NCBI GenBank assembly: GCA_947452555.1
Contig: CANGDH010000001.1
Coordinates: forward strand, 620,001-684,000
Length of the DNA stretch: 64,000 nt
Reading direction: 5' to 3'
Source of the DNA: Bacteroidota bacterium
GTDB lineage: Bacteria > Bacteroidota > Bacteroidia > Chitinophagales > Chitinophagaceae
A model generated the notes under the pieces. It did not search any database, was not told the origin of the DNA, and saw nothing but the letters and a program-made list of their open reading frames with translations. This document shows, in pieces, positions 39,673-49,990 of the stretch. Each line of letters opens with the position of its first letter. Positions within the stretch are counted from its first letter, which is position 1. The position numbers and the translations under genes are program-made.

Positions 39673-41829
39673 TTAACCTTGTTGAGGACCGCGTTCTTCA
39701 CGAGGTGCTTGTTCTGGACGAGGTAAGAATACTTTATGGCTCAATTTGAATTTACCTGTTTTAGGATCCAAACCAATTAATTTCACTTTAACAACGTCTC
39801 CTTCGTTAAAGATTCCTTCCATTGTTTCCAAACGCTTCCAGCTTATTTCACTAATGTGTAATAAACCTTGTTTGCCTGGCATAAACTCAACGAAAGCACC
39901 AAATTCCTTCACACCCTTCACAACACCCTCGTATTCGTCTCCAATTTCTGGAACAGCTACGATGCCATTGATCCATCTTACAGCTGCGTCAAGACTTTCC
40001 TTGTTTGCAGAGAAGATGCTTACTTCACCATGGTTGCCAACTTCTTCAATATTGATAGTTGCACCAGTAGTTCTTTGCATTTCTTGAATAATTTTTCCAC
40101 CGGGTCCGATTACAGCACCTATGAACTCCTTATCAATTATGATCTTAACCATTCTTGGAGCATGTGGCTTCACATCAGCACGAGCTGCTGGTGTACACTC
40201 ATACATTGCATCCAATATGTGTAAACGTCCTTTTCTTGCTTGAGACAATGCTTCTCTCATAATGTCCATGCTTAAGCCGTCTACTTTGATGTCCATTTGA
40301 ACACCGCAGATACCGTCGCGTGTACCAGTTACTTTGAAATCCATGTCACCTAAATGATCCTCGTCTCCTAAGATATCTGTTAAGATTGCATATTTGCCGT
40401 CTTCTCTTGAGATCAATCCCATTGCCACACCACTTACGTGTTTTGGAATAGGCACACCTGCATCCATTAATGCTAATGAACCGGCACAAACAGTCGCCAT
40501 TGAAGAAGAACCGTTTGATTCTAAGATATCAGATACTACACGTAATGTGTAAGGGAACTTTGTACTATCAGGTAACATTTGCTTCAAAGAACGCATTGCC
40601 AAGTTACCATGTCCTACTTCACGACGACCAACGCCGCGCATCATTTTCACTTCACCTGTTGAGAATGGAGGAAAATTATAGTGTAAATAGAATTTTGCGT
40701 ATTCTGCACTTGCTGCAGTTTCTTGCATTAACTCATCCAACTTAGTACCTAATGTAACTGTAGTTAAAGATTGAGTCTCACCTCTTGTGAATAAAGAAGA
40801 CCCGTGTGGTGTTGGTAATGGTCCAATCTCCATTGCTAAAGGACGCACTTGATCCAACTCACGACCGTCTAAACGAATACGACTGTCTACCATCATGTCT
40901 CTAACTACTTCCCATTTAAGGTCCTCATAATACTTACCTGCTAATTTCTTTTGCAAGTCGGTGATTTCAGTTCCTAAATGAGCCAATATTTCTTTTTTCA
41001 ATGCACTGAATGCATCGCTTCTTTCATGTTTTGCAGAACCTAATCTTGCGATCGCGTCCACTTTTGCTTTTGCAAATGCATAAACACTTTCACGGATTGT
41101 TTCGTCTTGTTCTGGTTTTTTGTAATCACGTAATTCTGTGATTCCAACTATCTTTCTTAATTCAGCTTGCGCTTTAATTTGCTTGCGAATAGCTTCGTGT
41201 GCAATTTCTAAACACTGAACTAATTCTTCTTCAGAACATTCTTTTGCTTCACCTTCCACCATCATCAAGTTCTTATCTGTAGCTGCAATGATAAATTCTA
41301 ATTCACATTTAGCTAATTCAGCCTTAGAAGGATTAATCACGAATTTGCCATCAATTTTTGCAATTCTTACTTCAGAAATAATTTCTTTAATAGGAATATT
41401 AGACACTGCTAATGCTGCAGATGCTGCTAAACATGCTAATGAATCAGGCATTACATTCTCATCGCTAGATACCAATGAGATTAATACTTGTACATCACAT
41501 AAATAATCTTCTGGGAATAATGGTCTTAAAGCACGGTCAATTAAGCGGCTTGTTAAGATCTCGTAGTCATTTAAACGCGCTTCTCTTTTGAAGAAAGAAC
41601 CTGGGATACGACCTGCAGATGCAAACTTCTCTTGGTAGTCAACGCTCAATGGGAAAAAGTCTTGTCCTTCTTTAGGATCTTTATTAGCAACTACGGTTGC
41701 TAATAAAATACAATTTCCTTGTCTGATGGTAACTGCTCCGTCTGCTTGACGAGCTAATTTACCTGTTTCTATAAAAATTTCTTGACCAGGATTGATCTCG
41801 AATTTTACTGATTTTGGTTGTGATAACAT
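39673..41829 (-). CDS. pnp: Polyribonucleotide nucleotidyltransferase
   Basis: 718 aa; two RNase PH modules, KH (IIDKEFIGAVIGPGGKIIQEMQ), S1 domain C-terminus. Confidence 0.96.
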   Translation of the reverse strand: MLSQPKSVKFEINPGQEIFIETGKLARQADGAVTIRQGNCILLATVVANKDPKEGQDFFPLSVDYQEKFASAGRIPGSFFKREARLNDYEILTSRLIDRALRPLFPEDYLCDVQVLISLVSSDENVMPDSLACLAASAALAVSNIPIKEIISEVRIAKIDGKFVINPSKAELAKCELEFIIAATDKNLMMVEGEAKECSEEELVQCLEIAHEAIRKQIKAQAELRKIVGITELRDYKKPEQDETIRESVYAFAKAKVDAIARLGSAKHERSDAFSALKKEILAHLGTEITDLQKKLAGKYYEDLKWEVVRDMMVDSRIRLDGRELDQVRPLAMEIGPLPTPHGSSLFTRGETQSLTTVTLGTKLDELMQETAASAEYAKFYLHYNFPPFSTGEVKMMRGVGRREVGHGNLAMRSLKQMLPDSTKFPYTLRVVSDILESNGSSSMATVCAGSLALMDAGVPIPKHVSGVAMGLISREDGKYAILTDILGDEDHLGDMDFKVTGTRDGICGVQMDIKVDGLSMDIMREALSQARKGRLHILDAMYECTPAARADVKPHAPRMVKIIIDKEFIGAVIGPGGKIIQEMQRTTGATINIEEVGNHGEVSIFSANKESLDAAVRWINGIVAVPEIGDEYEGVVKGVKEFGAFVEFMPGKQGLLHISEISWKRLETMEGIFNEGDVVKVKLIGLDPKTGKFKLSHKVFLPRPEQAPREERGPQQG

Positions 41830-41917
41830 TTTTAATTTTTTTGATGTTGTGCAATTGATTCTATTGAGTCAATTACAAAAACGTTTCGGAAAATAACAAA
41901 CAGGTATAAACAACTAA

Positions 41918-41942
41918 TCCCAACCGTGTTGTACAGTTGGGA
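41918..41942 (-). promoter_or_regulatory. Hairpin in the rpsO-pnp intergenic region
   Basis: TCCCAAC-cgtgttgtaca-GTTGGGA, 7-bp perfect stem, no U tract on the minus strand. Confidence 0.5.
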
Positions 41943-41966
41943 CAGCTATTATAAAGTTGTTCTTGA

Positions 41967-42239
41967 TTATTTTCTTAAGCCTAATTTCTCAATTAGCGCA
42001 CGGTAACCAGTAAGGTTATGTTTTTGTAAATAAACCAATAAACGCTTACGCTGACCCACTAATTGCATCAAACCTCTTTGAGTTGAATGGTCTTTGTGGT
42101 TAGTCTTTAAATGACCTGAAATGTGCGAGATGCGTTGTGTTAATAAAGCAATTTGACCTTCAATTGATCCTGTGTTTGTTGCTTTTCCACCAAATTCTGC
42201 AAAAATGCTTGCTTTCTTCTCTGTTGTTAATGTAGACAT
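41967..42239 (-). CDS. rpsO: 30S ribosomal protein S15
   Basis: 90 aa; GSIEGQIALLTQRISHISGHLKTNHKDHSTQRGLMQLVGQRKRLLVYL. Confidence 0.97.
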   Translation of the reverse strand: MSTLTTEKKASIFAEFGGKATNTGSIEGQIALLTQRISHISGHLKTNHKDHSTQRGLMQLVGQRKRLLVYLQKHNLTGYRALIEKLGLRK

Positions 42240-42325
42240 TGTAAAACTTCGTTTTTGTAATTAACTATTAATTACGGTTTTATTCTTTTATTTCGGCTGC
42301 AAAGATAAGGAGAAAAGGACGAATC

Positions 42326-42949
42326 CTAATCAAATATTTCCACGTTTTTTGGGTATTTGGCCCTATTAAAAAGGAATTGCTTGTCGGAGAGGATTGCTGA
42401 GTAACTTATTGACACCACTTTAACGTTGGTGATATTACTACTTTTATCTAAGATAGTAGCGGAAGAAAGAGCTGATTTTAGCTTGTCAATGATCAGGGTT
42501 ACCTTCTGAAAATTCTTTCTTTTGTCAATAGGGAAAAGTTCAATAATAGCATTGGATGCATTTTGACTTAACAACTTGAAATTGAAGTCTTTATCGTAGC
42601 TACCTGATAATAATTTTTGAGGGCTTAGTGCTTGGTCCGACTCTCCTACGCTTGACTTTGAAATGGTATTTACACCATCAAAATTATAGATAGATTGACC
42701 GTCACAGAGTATCTCGACTGCGCCTTGTTGTAAAAGGTATTTGTCCCCTTTCATCTTTAAGTTAATGTTCTTAGTGCCTAAAGCTTTACCCTTACTGTTT
42801 TTTGAAATAAGTTGAATATCTACTAAAATTCCTTTAGCTTCTTTGACTTTGGCGCCTAATTGGTCCAAAATAACCTTAGCTTGGACGTCTTTTTGTGCTT
42901 GTAATGACAAAACGGTTAGTAAAGAAACAAAAACTAAAAAATATTTCAT
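42326..42949 (-). CDS. LolA-like outer membrane lipoprotein carrier family protein
   Basis: Signal peptide MKYFLVFVSLLTVLSLQAQ; KVKEAKGILVDIQLIS...GDKYLLQQGAVEILCDGQSIYNF; start moved from 43009. Confidence 0.8.
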   Translation of the reverse strand: MKYFLVFVSLLTVLSLQAQKDVQAKVILDQLGAKVKEAKGILVDIQLISKNSKGKALGTKNINLKMKGDKYLLQQGAVEILCDGQSIYNFDGVNTISKSSVGESDQALSPQKLLSGSYDKDFNFKLLSQNASNAIIELFPIDKRKNFQKVTLIIDKLKSALSSATILDKSSNITNVKVVSISYSAILSDKQFLFNRAKYPKNVEIFD

Positions 42950-43067
42950 TGTTAAATACGGGTATTTAGGGGGAAGTTTGATTGCTATTTGTTGGACAAA
43001 ATTAAACATTCTAAGTTTAATTCGATGTTAAATTGAATAGTTAATTCATCAATGGTGAACTATTGAA

Positions 43068-45638
43068 TTATAAGTTTTGTAAAAAATCATATAATTCTGT
43101 GTCTGTCTTATACAATACTTCTCTTGGTTTACTACCCTGGCTTGGTCCTACTATACCTGCAGATTCTAATTGATCCATCAGTCTCCCTGCTCTATTATAA
43201 CCCAATTTCATTCTTCTTTGTATTAAGGAAGTGGATCCCATCTGTGCACTTACAATCAATTTAGCGGCATCCTCAAATAAGACATCTCTTTCTCCTGCAT
43301 CAAAACCTGAAGCATCAATATCTTTTTCGTCCGAATATTCAGGCAGTAAGAAAGCTTGTGGATACCCTTTTTGTTCTGAAATGAAATTACAAACACGGTC
43401 TACTTCTGGAGTGTCCACAAAAGCACATTGTAAACGTGTAATCTCTCCATTGTAGCTAACTAACATATCTCCTTTACCTATCAATTGCTCTGCACCACCT
43501 GCATCTAATATGGTACGGCTATCAATTTTACTAGACACTTTAAATGCAATACGTGCCGGGAAATTGGCTTTGATAGTTCCTGTAATAATATTTACAGAAG
43601 GTCTCTGTGTTGCAATGATTAAGTGAATACCTACAGCACGTGCTAGCTGTGCTAATCGAGCAATTGGCATTTCAACTTCCTTACCTGCTGTCATTATTAA
43701 GTCGGCAAACTCGTCCACTACCAAAACAATGAAAGGTAAATATTGATGCCCTTTTTCTGGATTTAATTTACGTGCTGTAAACTTCTCATTGTATTCTTTT
43801 ATATTTCTACAACCCGCTTCTTTTAATAAGTCATAACGGTTGTCCATTTCAATACACAAGGCGTTCAATGTATTGATCACTTTTTTAGTATCAGTAATAA
43901 TAGCATCTTCTTCTCCAGGTAATTTTGCTAAGAAATGTTTTTCAATTACACGGTACAAACTCAATTCCACCTTCTTTGGATCCACTAACACAAACTTTAA
44001 TTGTGATGGGTGTTTCTTATATAAAAGTGAAACTAGAATGGCATTTAAACCTACAGACTTTCCTTGTCCTGTAGCTCCTGCCATTAATAAGTGAGGCATA
44101 CTTGCTAAGTCCACAATAAAGTTCTCGTTGTCAATTTTTTTACCAATGGCAATAGGTAAAGAATACTGACTAGTCTGAAACTTCTCACTTGCTAATAATG
44201 TTTTCATACTCACAATGGACTTGCGAATATTTGGTACTTCTATACCAATAGTTCCTTTACCAGGTATAGGTGCTATAATACGAATACCCAACGCTGCTAA
44301 ACTTAAAGCAATATCATCTTCCAGATTTTTAATACGACTAATACGCACCCCTGGTGCTGGAACAATCTCATATAAAGTAACGGTGGGGCCTACTGTTGCT
44401 GCAATTCTTTGTATTGCAATATCATAGTTTTTTAATGTCGCAATGATTTGATTTTTATGCATTTCTAATTCTTCAGGGTCATGCACAATTTTCTCGCTAC
44501 CATGTGTCTCTAATAAATTAATATTTGGATACTTGTAATTTTTCAAATCCAATGTAGCATCATATTGCGTTCCAATACTTCCAACGGCAGTAACTATTTT
44601 TTCTTTAGGCGTTTCATTAATTTCTAAATCTAAGTCCTCTAATAATTCATCATCTAAGTCAGTGAAGTCTTCGGATGCATTATTTTGACCATCAGAAGCA
44701 TCCGCGTCTTCTTCTTCAATCGTTGAGGGTGAGCGAAGCTCTGTCATGGTTGGAGCCAAGGTCAAGTCAAGGGTTTTTTTTTCTATCTCTTCTAATGAAA
44801 GTTCATCAATGAATAACTTCCCTCCTGCGTCAGACGCATTCGCTTCTTCTTCTGACTCGGGCATTATAACACTTATTCCAGATCCTTGTTTTAACTTATT
44901 ACCGCTAAATCCTGAGCTTTCAGGTTCTGGGTTATTTAAATTCCATTCCTGTTTTACAGCTTCTTCTGTGTCTTCACTTATAAATCCAGCTTCTTTTTTC
45001 TTTGGAATTAAAAAGTCAAAATTGGGCACATTGAAACTTGGATTAAATCTCCAAATGATAAAGCTAAAGCCCGCTACAAATAGCAATGCTCCAGTTCCAA
45101 AACTTCCTATCCATTTAACAAGCCAAGAACTTGAATATTCTCCTAATGCTCCTCCCCATGAAAATGCAACACCAGGAATTGCAAATGCAAAACAAGTACT
45201 CAATACCAATAACCCAATTAATACATATCTAAAATTACGCCATAAATTAAAAATCGGTTTTGTGAAAAACAAGTTGACCCCTAACACAAAAAAGAAAGTA
45301 CACAACAAGTAAGCTGCAACTCCAAATCCATTATACATAATTTGATACGCTACAAATGCCCCAATATATCCTAATAAGTTATTCGCTTTGACGTCGTTAG
45401 TAGAAAATAATTGTGTTCGCCACAATTGAACCATGTCTTGATCGTCCTGCCATGTAAATAAATAGGAAGTAAACGCTACAAATAAAAACAAGGTAACAAG
45501 TAGTGATATAACTCCTAAAATTTTAGAAGTCCTTTCGTCCTTTACAACCTCAGTTACATTGACAGCTGATTCTTTATCAGGGTTCAATGCCTGATCGTTC
45601 AACTTTGGTTCCTTTTTGCTTTTAAGCGTATTTGCCAT
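43068..45638 (-). CDS. ftsK: DNA translocase FtsK
   Basis: 856 aa; four N-terminal TM helices, acidic linker, GATGQGKSVGLNAILVSLL, VDEFADLIMTAGKEVE, C-terminal gamma wHTH (QRRMKLGYNRAGRLMDQLE). Confidence 0.96.
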   Translation of the reverse strand: MANTLKSKKEPKLNDQALNPDKESAVNVTEVVKDERTSKILGVISLLVTLFLFVAFTSYLFTWQDDQDMVQLWRTQLFSTNDVKANNLLGYIGAFVAYQIMYNGFGVAAYLLCTFFFVLGVNLFFTKPIFNLWRNFRYVLIGLLVLSTCFAFAIPGVAFSWGGALGEYSSSWLVKWIGSFGTGALLFVAGFSFIIWRFNPSFNVPNFDFLIPKKKEAGFISEDTEEAVKQEWNLNNPEPESSGFSGNKLKQGSGISVIMPESEEEANASDAGGKLFIDELSLEEIEKKTLDLTLAPTMTELRSPSTIEEEDADASDGQNNASEDFTDLDDELLEDLDLEINETPKEKIVTAVGSIGTQYDATLDLKNYKYPNINLLETHGSEKIVHDPEELEMHKNQIIATLKNYDIAIQRIAATVGPTVTLYEIVPAPGVRISRIKNLEDDIALSLAALGIRIIAPIPGKGTIGIEVPNIRKSIVSMKTLLASEKFQTSQYSLPIAIGKKIDNENFIVDLASMPHLLMAGATGQGKSVGLNAILVSLLYKKHPSQLKFVLVDPKKVELSLYRVIEKHFLAKLPGEEDAIITDTKKVINTLNALCIEMDNRYDLLKEAGCRNIKEYNEKFTARKLNPEKGHQYLPFIVLVVDEFADLIMTAGKEVEMPIARLAQLARAVGIHLIIATQRPSVNIITGTIKANFPARIAFKVSSKIDSRTILDAGGAEQLIGKGDMLVSYNGEITRLQCAFVDTPEVDRVCNFISEQKGYPQAFLLPEYSDEKDIDASGFDAGERDVLFEDAAKLIVSAQMGSTSLIQRRMKLGYNRAGRLMDQLESAGIVGPSQGSKPREVLYKTDTELYDFLQNL

Positions 45639-45717
45639 AGTAACAAATATAAGTTATCCCAAATGGACAAAAAAGGTTTTTTAAATAATGTGCAAAATTG
45701 AAAAAATGCTGCTTTAG

Positions 45718-46107
45718 TTATCCACGCACAATTGCTATTGCCCAACTAATCCAACCCAAAATAAAGCATAATCCGCCAAGTGGCGTGATTGGACCTATCC
45801 AATTTCCTACAGTGAACGGGAATAAGCTTCTTGTAGCCAATACATAAATAGATCCACTAAATAATACTACCCCAATCGTCATTAATATGCCTGCTCTTTG
45901 TAACCATTTTGAACTTGTATTTTGTGTCACAAATAATGACAAAACAAGCAATGCTAGACCATGTAAAAATTGATATTTTACCCCAGTTTCAAAAGTGTTA
46001 ATTTGGTCTATTGATAATACTACTTTTAATGCATGCGCGCCAAAAGCACCAAGTATAACAGATAAACCAGCATAGGTAATCCCTATTAATTGAAACTTAC
46101 GAACCAT
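45718..46107 (-). CDS. DUF423 family membrane protein (YgdD-like)
   Basis: 129 aa; LSVILGAFGAHALK, FETGVKYQFLHGLALL, TPLGGLCFILGW. Confidence 0.9.
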   Translation of the reverse strand: MVRKFQLIGITYAGLSVILGAFGAHALKVVLSIDQINTFETGVKYQFLHGLALLVLSLFVTQNTSSKWLQRAGILMTIGVVLFSGSIYVLATRSLFPFTVGNWIGPITPLGGLCFILGWISWAIAIVRG

Positions 46108-46615
46108 GTTTTTGAATTATATTTTTTAATGCATTGTCACTTATTTTATCTGAACCAAGTCTGTAATCTGCTTGTTGATAAAATACGTGACGCTCAATTA
46201 ATTTGTCTTGTATGAACTGAGTGAGTTGCGTTTTATCTAAGTTGGCAATTAAAGGTCGGTGTTCTTTTTCTGAATCCAATCGCTCCACTAAAACTTCTAC
46301 AGACTCGTCTAACCAAATCACAATTCCTTCTTTTTTCATCCAAGACATATTGTCGCTAAAACAAGGAGTGCCGCCACCTGTAGCCAATACAAACTTTTTC
46401 TTTTCTTTAAACCATCTTAATATTTTGGCTTCCGTTTTTCTGAAATATTCTTCCCCATCATCTTTGAAAAGTTCTGTAATTGTTTTCTCTTCATTCATCT
46501 CAATTAAGTCGTCTAAATCATATCCTGCTGATTTTATCCATTTAGAAATTTTCTTAGTCCAGTATGACTTCCCCGACCCCATCATGCCAATTAAAAATAT
46601 TTTTTCTGCTGCCAT
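46097..46615 (-). CDS. aroK: Shikimate kinase
   Basis: 172 aa; IFLIGMMGSGKSYWTKK, DLDDLIE, LATGGGTPC; 11-bp overlap with the DUF423 gene. Confidence 0.93.
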   Translation of the reverse strand: MAAEKIFLIGMMGSGKSYWTKKISKWIKSAGYDLDDLIEMNEEKTITELFKDDGEEYFRKTEAKILRWFKEKKKFVLATGGGTPCFSDNMSWMKKEGIVIWLDESVEVLVERLDSEKEHRPLIANLDKTQLTQFIQDKLIERHVFYQQADYRLGSDKISDNALKNIIQKHGS

Positions 46616-46620
46616 ACTTC

Positions 46621-47805
46621 CTATTTAAATGCATTAAATCCTGTGATATCCATACCAGTGATTAATAAATGTATATCATGAGTTCCCTCGTAAGTAATAA
46701 CACTTTCTAAATTCATCATGTGACGCATTATAGAATATTCTCCGGTAATGCCCATTCCTCCTAACATTTGTCTTGCGTCTCTTGCAATTTGAGTGGCTAT
46801 TTCACAGCTATTTCTTTTTGCCATGCTAATTTGACTAGGTGTTGCACGACGTTCGTTCATAAGTACGCCAAGTCTCCAAACTAATAATTGCGCTTTAGTA
46901 ATTTCAGTCACCATTTCAGCTAACTTTTTTTGTTGTAACTGAAAACCGCCAATAGGTTTTCCAAATTGAACTCTTTCCTTACTATAACGTAATGCCGTAT
47001 CATAGCAATCCATTGCGGCCCCCAATGCACCCCATGCAATACCGTATCTAGCTTTACTTAAACATCCCAAAGGACCTTTCAAGCCTTCCACATTGGGTAA
47101 TATATTCTCTTTGGGTACTTTCACATTATCAAAAACCAATTCTCCAGTGGCACTCGCTCTTAAACTCCATTTGCCATGTGTTGTTGGCGTTGAAAATCCT
47201 TCCATTCCTCTTTCTACTATAACACCTGTAATTTTACCAGCCTCGTTTTTTGCCCATACCACTGCAATTTGAGCAAATGGTGCATTACTAATCCACATTT
47301 TAGCACCATTTAAAATTACATGGTCCCCAGCATCTTTAATATTAGTAAGCATGCTTGAAGGATCAGATCCATGATCGGGTTCTGTTAAACCAAAACATCC
47401 CAACCATTCTCCAGAAGCTAATTTTGGTAAAAACTTTTTTCTTTGTTCCTCACTTCCATATGCATAAATAGGAAACATTACTAAAGAACCTTGCACACTT
47501 GCCGTACTTCTTACCCCACTATCTCCACGCTCCAGCTCTTGCATCATTAAACCATAACTGATATAATCCAATCCTCCTCCTCCATATTCAACTGGCACTG
47601 TAGGACCAAAACAGCCTATATCACCTAACTGTTTTATAATTTGATTTGGAAATTCTGCTTTTTGAGCATACTCCTCAATAATGGGAGAAATTTCTTTTTT
47701 AACATACGCGCGAACCGAAGATCTAACCATTAAGTGCTCTTCTGATAATAACTCGTCAAGTTGATAATAATCGGGGGATTCAAATAGATCTGCTCTAACT
47801 GCCAT
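46621..47805 (-). CDS. Acyl-CoA dehydrogenase, probably glutaryl-CoA dehydrogenase
   Basis: 394 aa; GCFGLTEPDHGSDPSSM, ARYGIAWGALGAAMDCYDTALRYSKERVQFGKPI, MLGGMGITGEYSIMRHMMNLESVITYEGTHDIH. Confidence 0.88.
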   Translation of the reverse strand: MAVRADLFESPDYYQLDELLSEEHLMVRSSVRAYVKKEISPIIEEYAQKAEFPNQIIKQLGDIGCFGPTVPVEYGGGGLDYISYGLMMQELERGDSGVRSTASVQGSLVMFPIYAYGSEEQRKKFLPKLASGEWLGCFGLTEPDHGSDPSSMLTNIKDAGDHVILNGAKMWISNAPFAQIAVVWAKNEAGKITGVIVERGMEGFSTPTTHGKWSLRASATGELVFDNVKVPKENILPNVEGLKGPLGCLSKARYGIAWGALGAAMDCYDTALRYSKERVQFGKPIGGFQLQQKKLAEMVTEITKAQLLVWRLGVLMNERRATPSQISMAKRNSCEIATQIARDARQMLGGMGITGEYSIMRHMMNLESVITYEGTHDIHLLITGMDITGFNAFK

Positions 47806-47891
47806 AACAAAGGATTTTTAGCTATAAATAATGCATTACAAATGTAAGTTAATATAGGCAAAAAACTATATTTACAATAACTAAGCACCTT

Positions 47892-49067
47892 ATGAAAAAA
47901 GTAATAACCCATTTAAGCTTTTACGTATTAATTGCAATAATTGCCGGCATTTTGGTTGGTGTTTATTTTCCAGCCTTTGCAATTCAATTAGAGCCACTCG
48001 CTAAGAATTTTATAAACCTCATAAAAACATTCACCTACCCTATTATATTCCTAACTGTTTCATTAGGTATTGCAAGTATGGGTAGTTTAAAGAAAGTGGG
48101 TAGAATTGGATTGACTTCTTTAATATATTTTGAAATAGTTAGTACATTGTCTTTAGCTATCGGAGTAATTGTTGCGCTTTGGATTCAACCAGGTCATATT
48201 AATAAAGATGGCTTGCAAATGCAGGACCCTTCAAAATATACAAAGTCTACTGAATTTCATTTATGGCCTATTATTAAACAGAATACCAATCTACAAATTT
48301 TAATTCTTGCAATTGTTGTGGGTTTTATCTTGAGTTTTTTAAATAAAAAAGAGTCCTATATACATGTATTAGGAAGGGCAGCTCATTATGTATTCACTGC
48401 TTTAAAATGGGTTATGTATTTAGCCCCTATTGGAGCATTTGGAGGAATGGCATATGCGATTGGGAAAAATGGTTTAAAAACATTGATCCCATTGGGTAAA
48501 TTAATGGGTACTATGTACCTCACAATGGCATTATTTATCTTTGTTGTACTAGGCTTGATTTTAAAATACTATCAACTTTCTATTTTCAAACTTATTAGAC
48601 ATATAAAGGAAGAATTATTAATCGTATTTGCTACTTCCTCTTCAGAGCCTGCTATGCCTTCTCTAATGAATAAATTAGAACATATTGGTTGTTCTAAATC
48701 GGTGGTTGGACTTGTAGTTCCTACTGGTTATTCCTTTAATCTTGATGGAACTTCTATCTACTTGTCCATGGCTGTGATTTTCATTGCTCAATTGTATAAT
48801 GTGCAATTATCAACTGCAGAATTAGTTACAATGATTCTAATTCTAATGCTTACTTCTAAAGGCGCCGCTGGGGTGACAGGAAGTGGATTTATTGTATTAG
48901 CATCTACCCTTGCAACACTTCAAAAAATTCCTATAGAAGGTTTGGCGTTTTTGTTAGGCGTAGATAAATTCATGAGCGAAGCGCGCGCTATTACCAATAT
49001 TATTGGAAATAGTGTAGCTACCATTGTAATTGCAAAAACAGAAGGAGAAACTATAAAAATTCATTAA
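47892..49067 (+). CDS. Dicarboxylate/amino acid:cation symporter (DAACS family)
   Basis: 391 aa; ATSSSEPAMPSLMNKLE, VPTGYSFNLDGTSIYLSMAVIFIAQ, TSKGAAGVTGSGFIVLASTL. Confidence 0.93.
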   Translation: MKKVITHLSFYVLIAIIAGILVGVYFPAFAIQLEPLAKNFINLIKTFTYPIIFLTVSLGIASMGSLKKVGRIGLTSLIYFEIVSTLSLAIGVIVALWIQPGHINKDGLQMQDPSKYTKSTEFHLWPIIKQNTNLQILILAIVVGFILSFLNKKESYIHVLGRAAHYVFTALKWVMYLAPIGAFGGMAYAIGKNGLKTLIPLGKLMGTMYLTMALFIFVVLGLILKYYQLSIFKLIRHIKEELLIVFATSSSEPAMPSLMNKLEHIGCSKSVVGLVVPTGYSFNLDGTSIYLSMAVIFIAQLYNVQLSTAELVTMILILMLTSKGAAGVTGSGFIVLASTLATLQKIPIEGLAFLLGVDKFMSEARAITNIIGNSVATIVIAKTEGETIKIH

Positions 49068-49125
49068 GCAGTATTCCTACTTAAAATAGTTGCGTAGTTG
49101 AAATCATTATACTTTTTATAGCCTA

Positions 49126-49935
49126 TTAATTTTCTAATAAGACTTTCATGTCGGAGGCATATCCCTTTGCTGCGATGGATGCAGCTTCGGCAAAATCATT
49201 GCCAGCACTCGCAAAAATGACTGCTCGACTTGCGTTTACTAGCAACCCAATGTCGTTGTTTTTGCCGTATTTAGTAACGTCTTCCAAACTTCCACCCTGT
49301 GCTCCCACCCCTGGAACCAATAAGAAATGTTCTGGGATTATTTTTCTTATGGCTGTTAAATCTGCTGCCTTAGTTGCACCAATAACAAACATCAATTGTT
49401 CAGCAGTTGCCCAACTAGCAACCTGTTCCAAAACAGATTCAAATAAGAACTGACCATTTGCAAGTTTTTGTTGCTCAAAATTTTGACTACCTGGATTGGA
49501 GGTTAAACCTAACACAATGGTCCATTTATTTTGATACGCTAAGAAAGGGTCAATACTATCTTTACCCATATATGGTGCAACAGTAATTGCATCAAATGGT
49601 AATACTTCAAAAAATGTTTTAGCATATTGCGCAGACGTATTCCCAATATCACCACGCTTGGCATCAGCTATAGTGAAATGAGTAGAAGGGATATGTGCCA
49701 ATGTTTCCTCCATAGCTTCCCAACCTGCAATACCCTGTGATTCATAAAATGCAGTATTTACTTTATAACTTACACAATAAGGGGCAGTAGCGTCAATTAT
49801 AGCTTTATTAAAAGCAATAACACCTTGCTTCGTTTTTGGCAAACTCGCTGGCAGTTTTTCAATGTCGGTGTCTAAACCAACACATAAATAAGATTGCTTT
49901 GCTTTTATTTGATCTACCAGAAATTGCTTTGTCAT
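49126..49935 (-). CDS. pyrF: Orotidine 5'-phosphate decarboxylase (type 2)
   Basis: 269 aa; LCVGLDTDIEKLP, TIADAKRGDIGNTSAQYAK, VPGVGAQGG. Confidence 0.94.
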   Translation of the reverse strand: MTKQFLVDQIKAKQSYLCVGLDTDIEKLPASLPKTKQGVIAFNKAIIDATAPYCVSYKVNTAFYESQGIAGWEAMEETLAHIPSTHFTIADAKRGDIGNTSAQYAKTFFEVLPFDAITVAPYMGKDSIDPFLAYQNKWTIVLGLTSNPGSQNFEQQKLANGQFLFESVLEQVASWATAEQLMFVIGATKAADLTAIRKIIPEHFLLVPGVGAQGGSLEDVTKYGKNNDIGLLVNASRAVIFASAGNDFAEAASIAAKGYASDMKVLLEN

Positions 49936-49990
49936 ATTATAATATTAATGCTATGTTTATTTTAATGCTTTGACGTATTTAATACTGTGC

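Noticed and set aside
39868-40224. 118-aa + strand ORF opposite pnp
   Set aside because: Antisense to conserved KH/RNase PH coding sequence.
44731-44745. GAGCGAAGC string resembling the hairpin core at 39521
   Set aside because: Short chance match inside the ftsK coding sequence without the flanking inverted repeat; a similar match at about 48975 is inside the symporter gene.
44746-45312. 188-aa + strand ORF opposite ftsK
   Set aside because: Antisense to the FtsK linker/TM region; composition is explained by the codon pattern of the sense gene.
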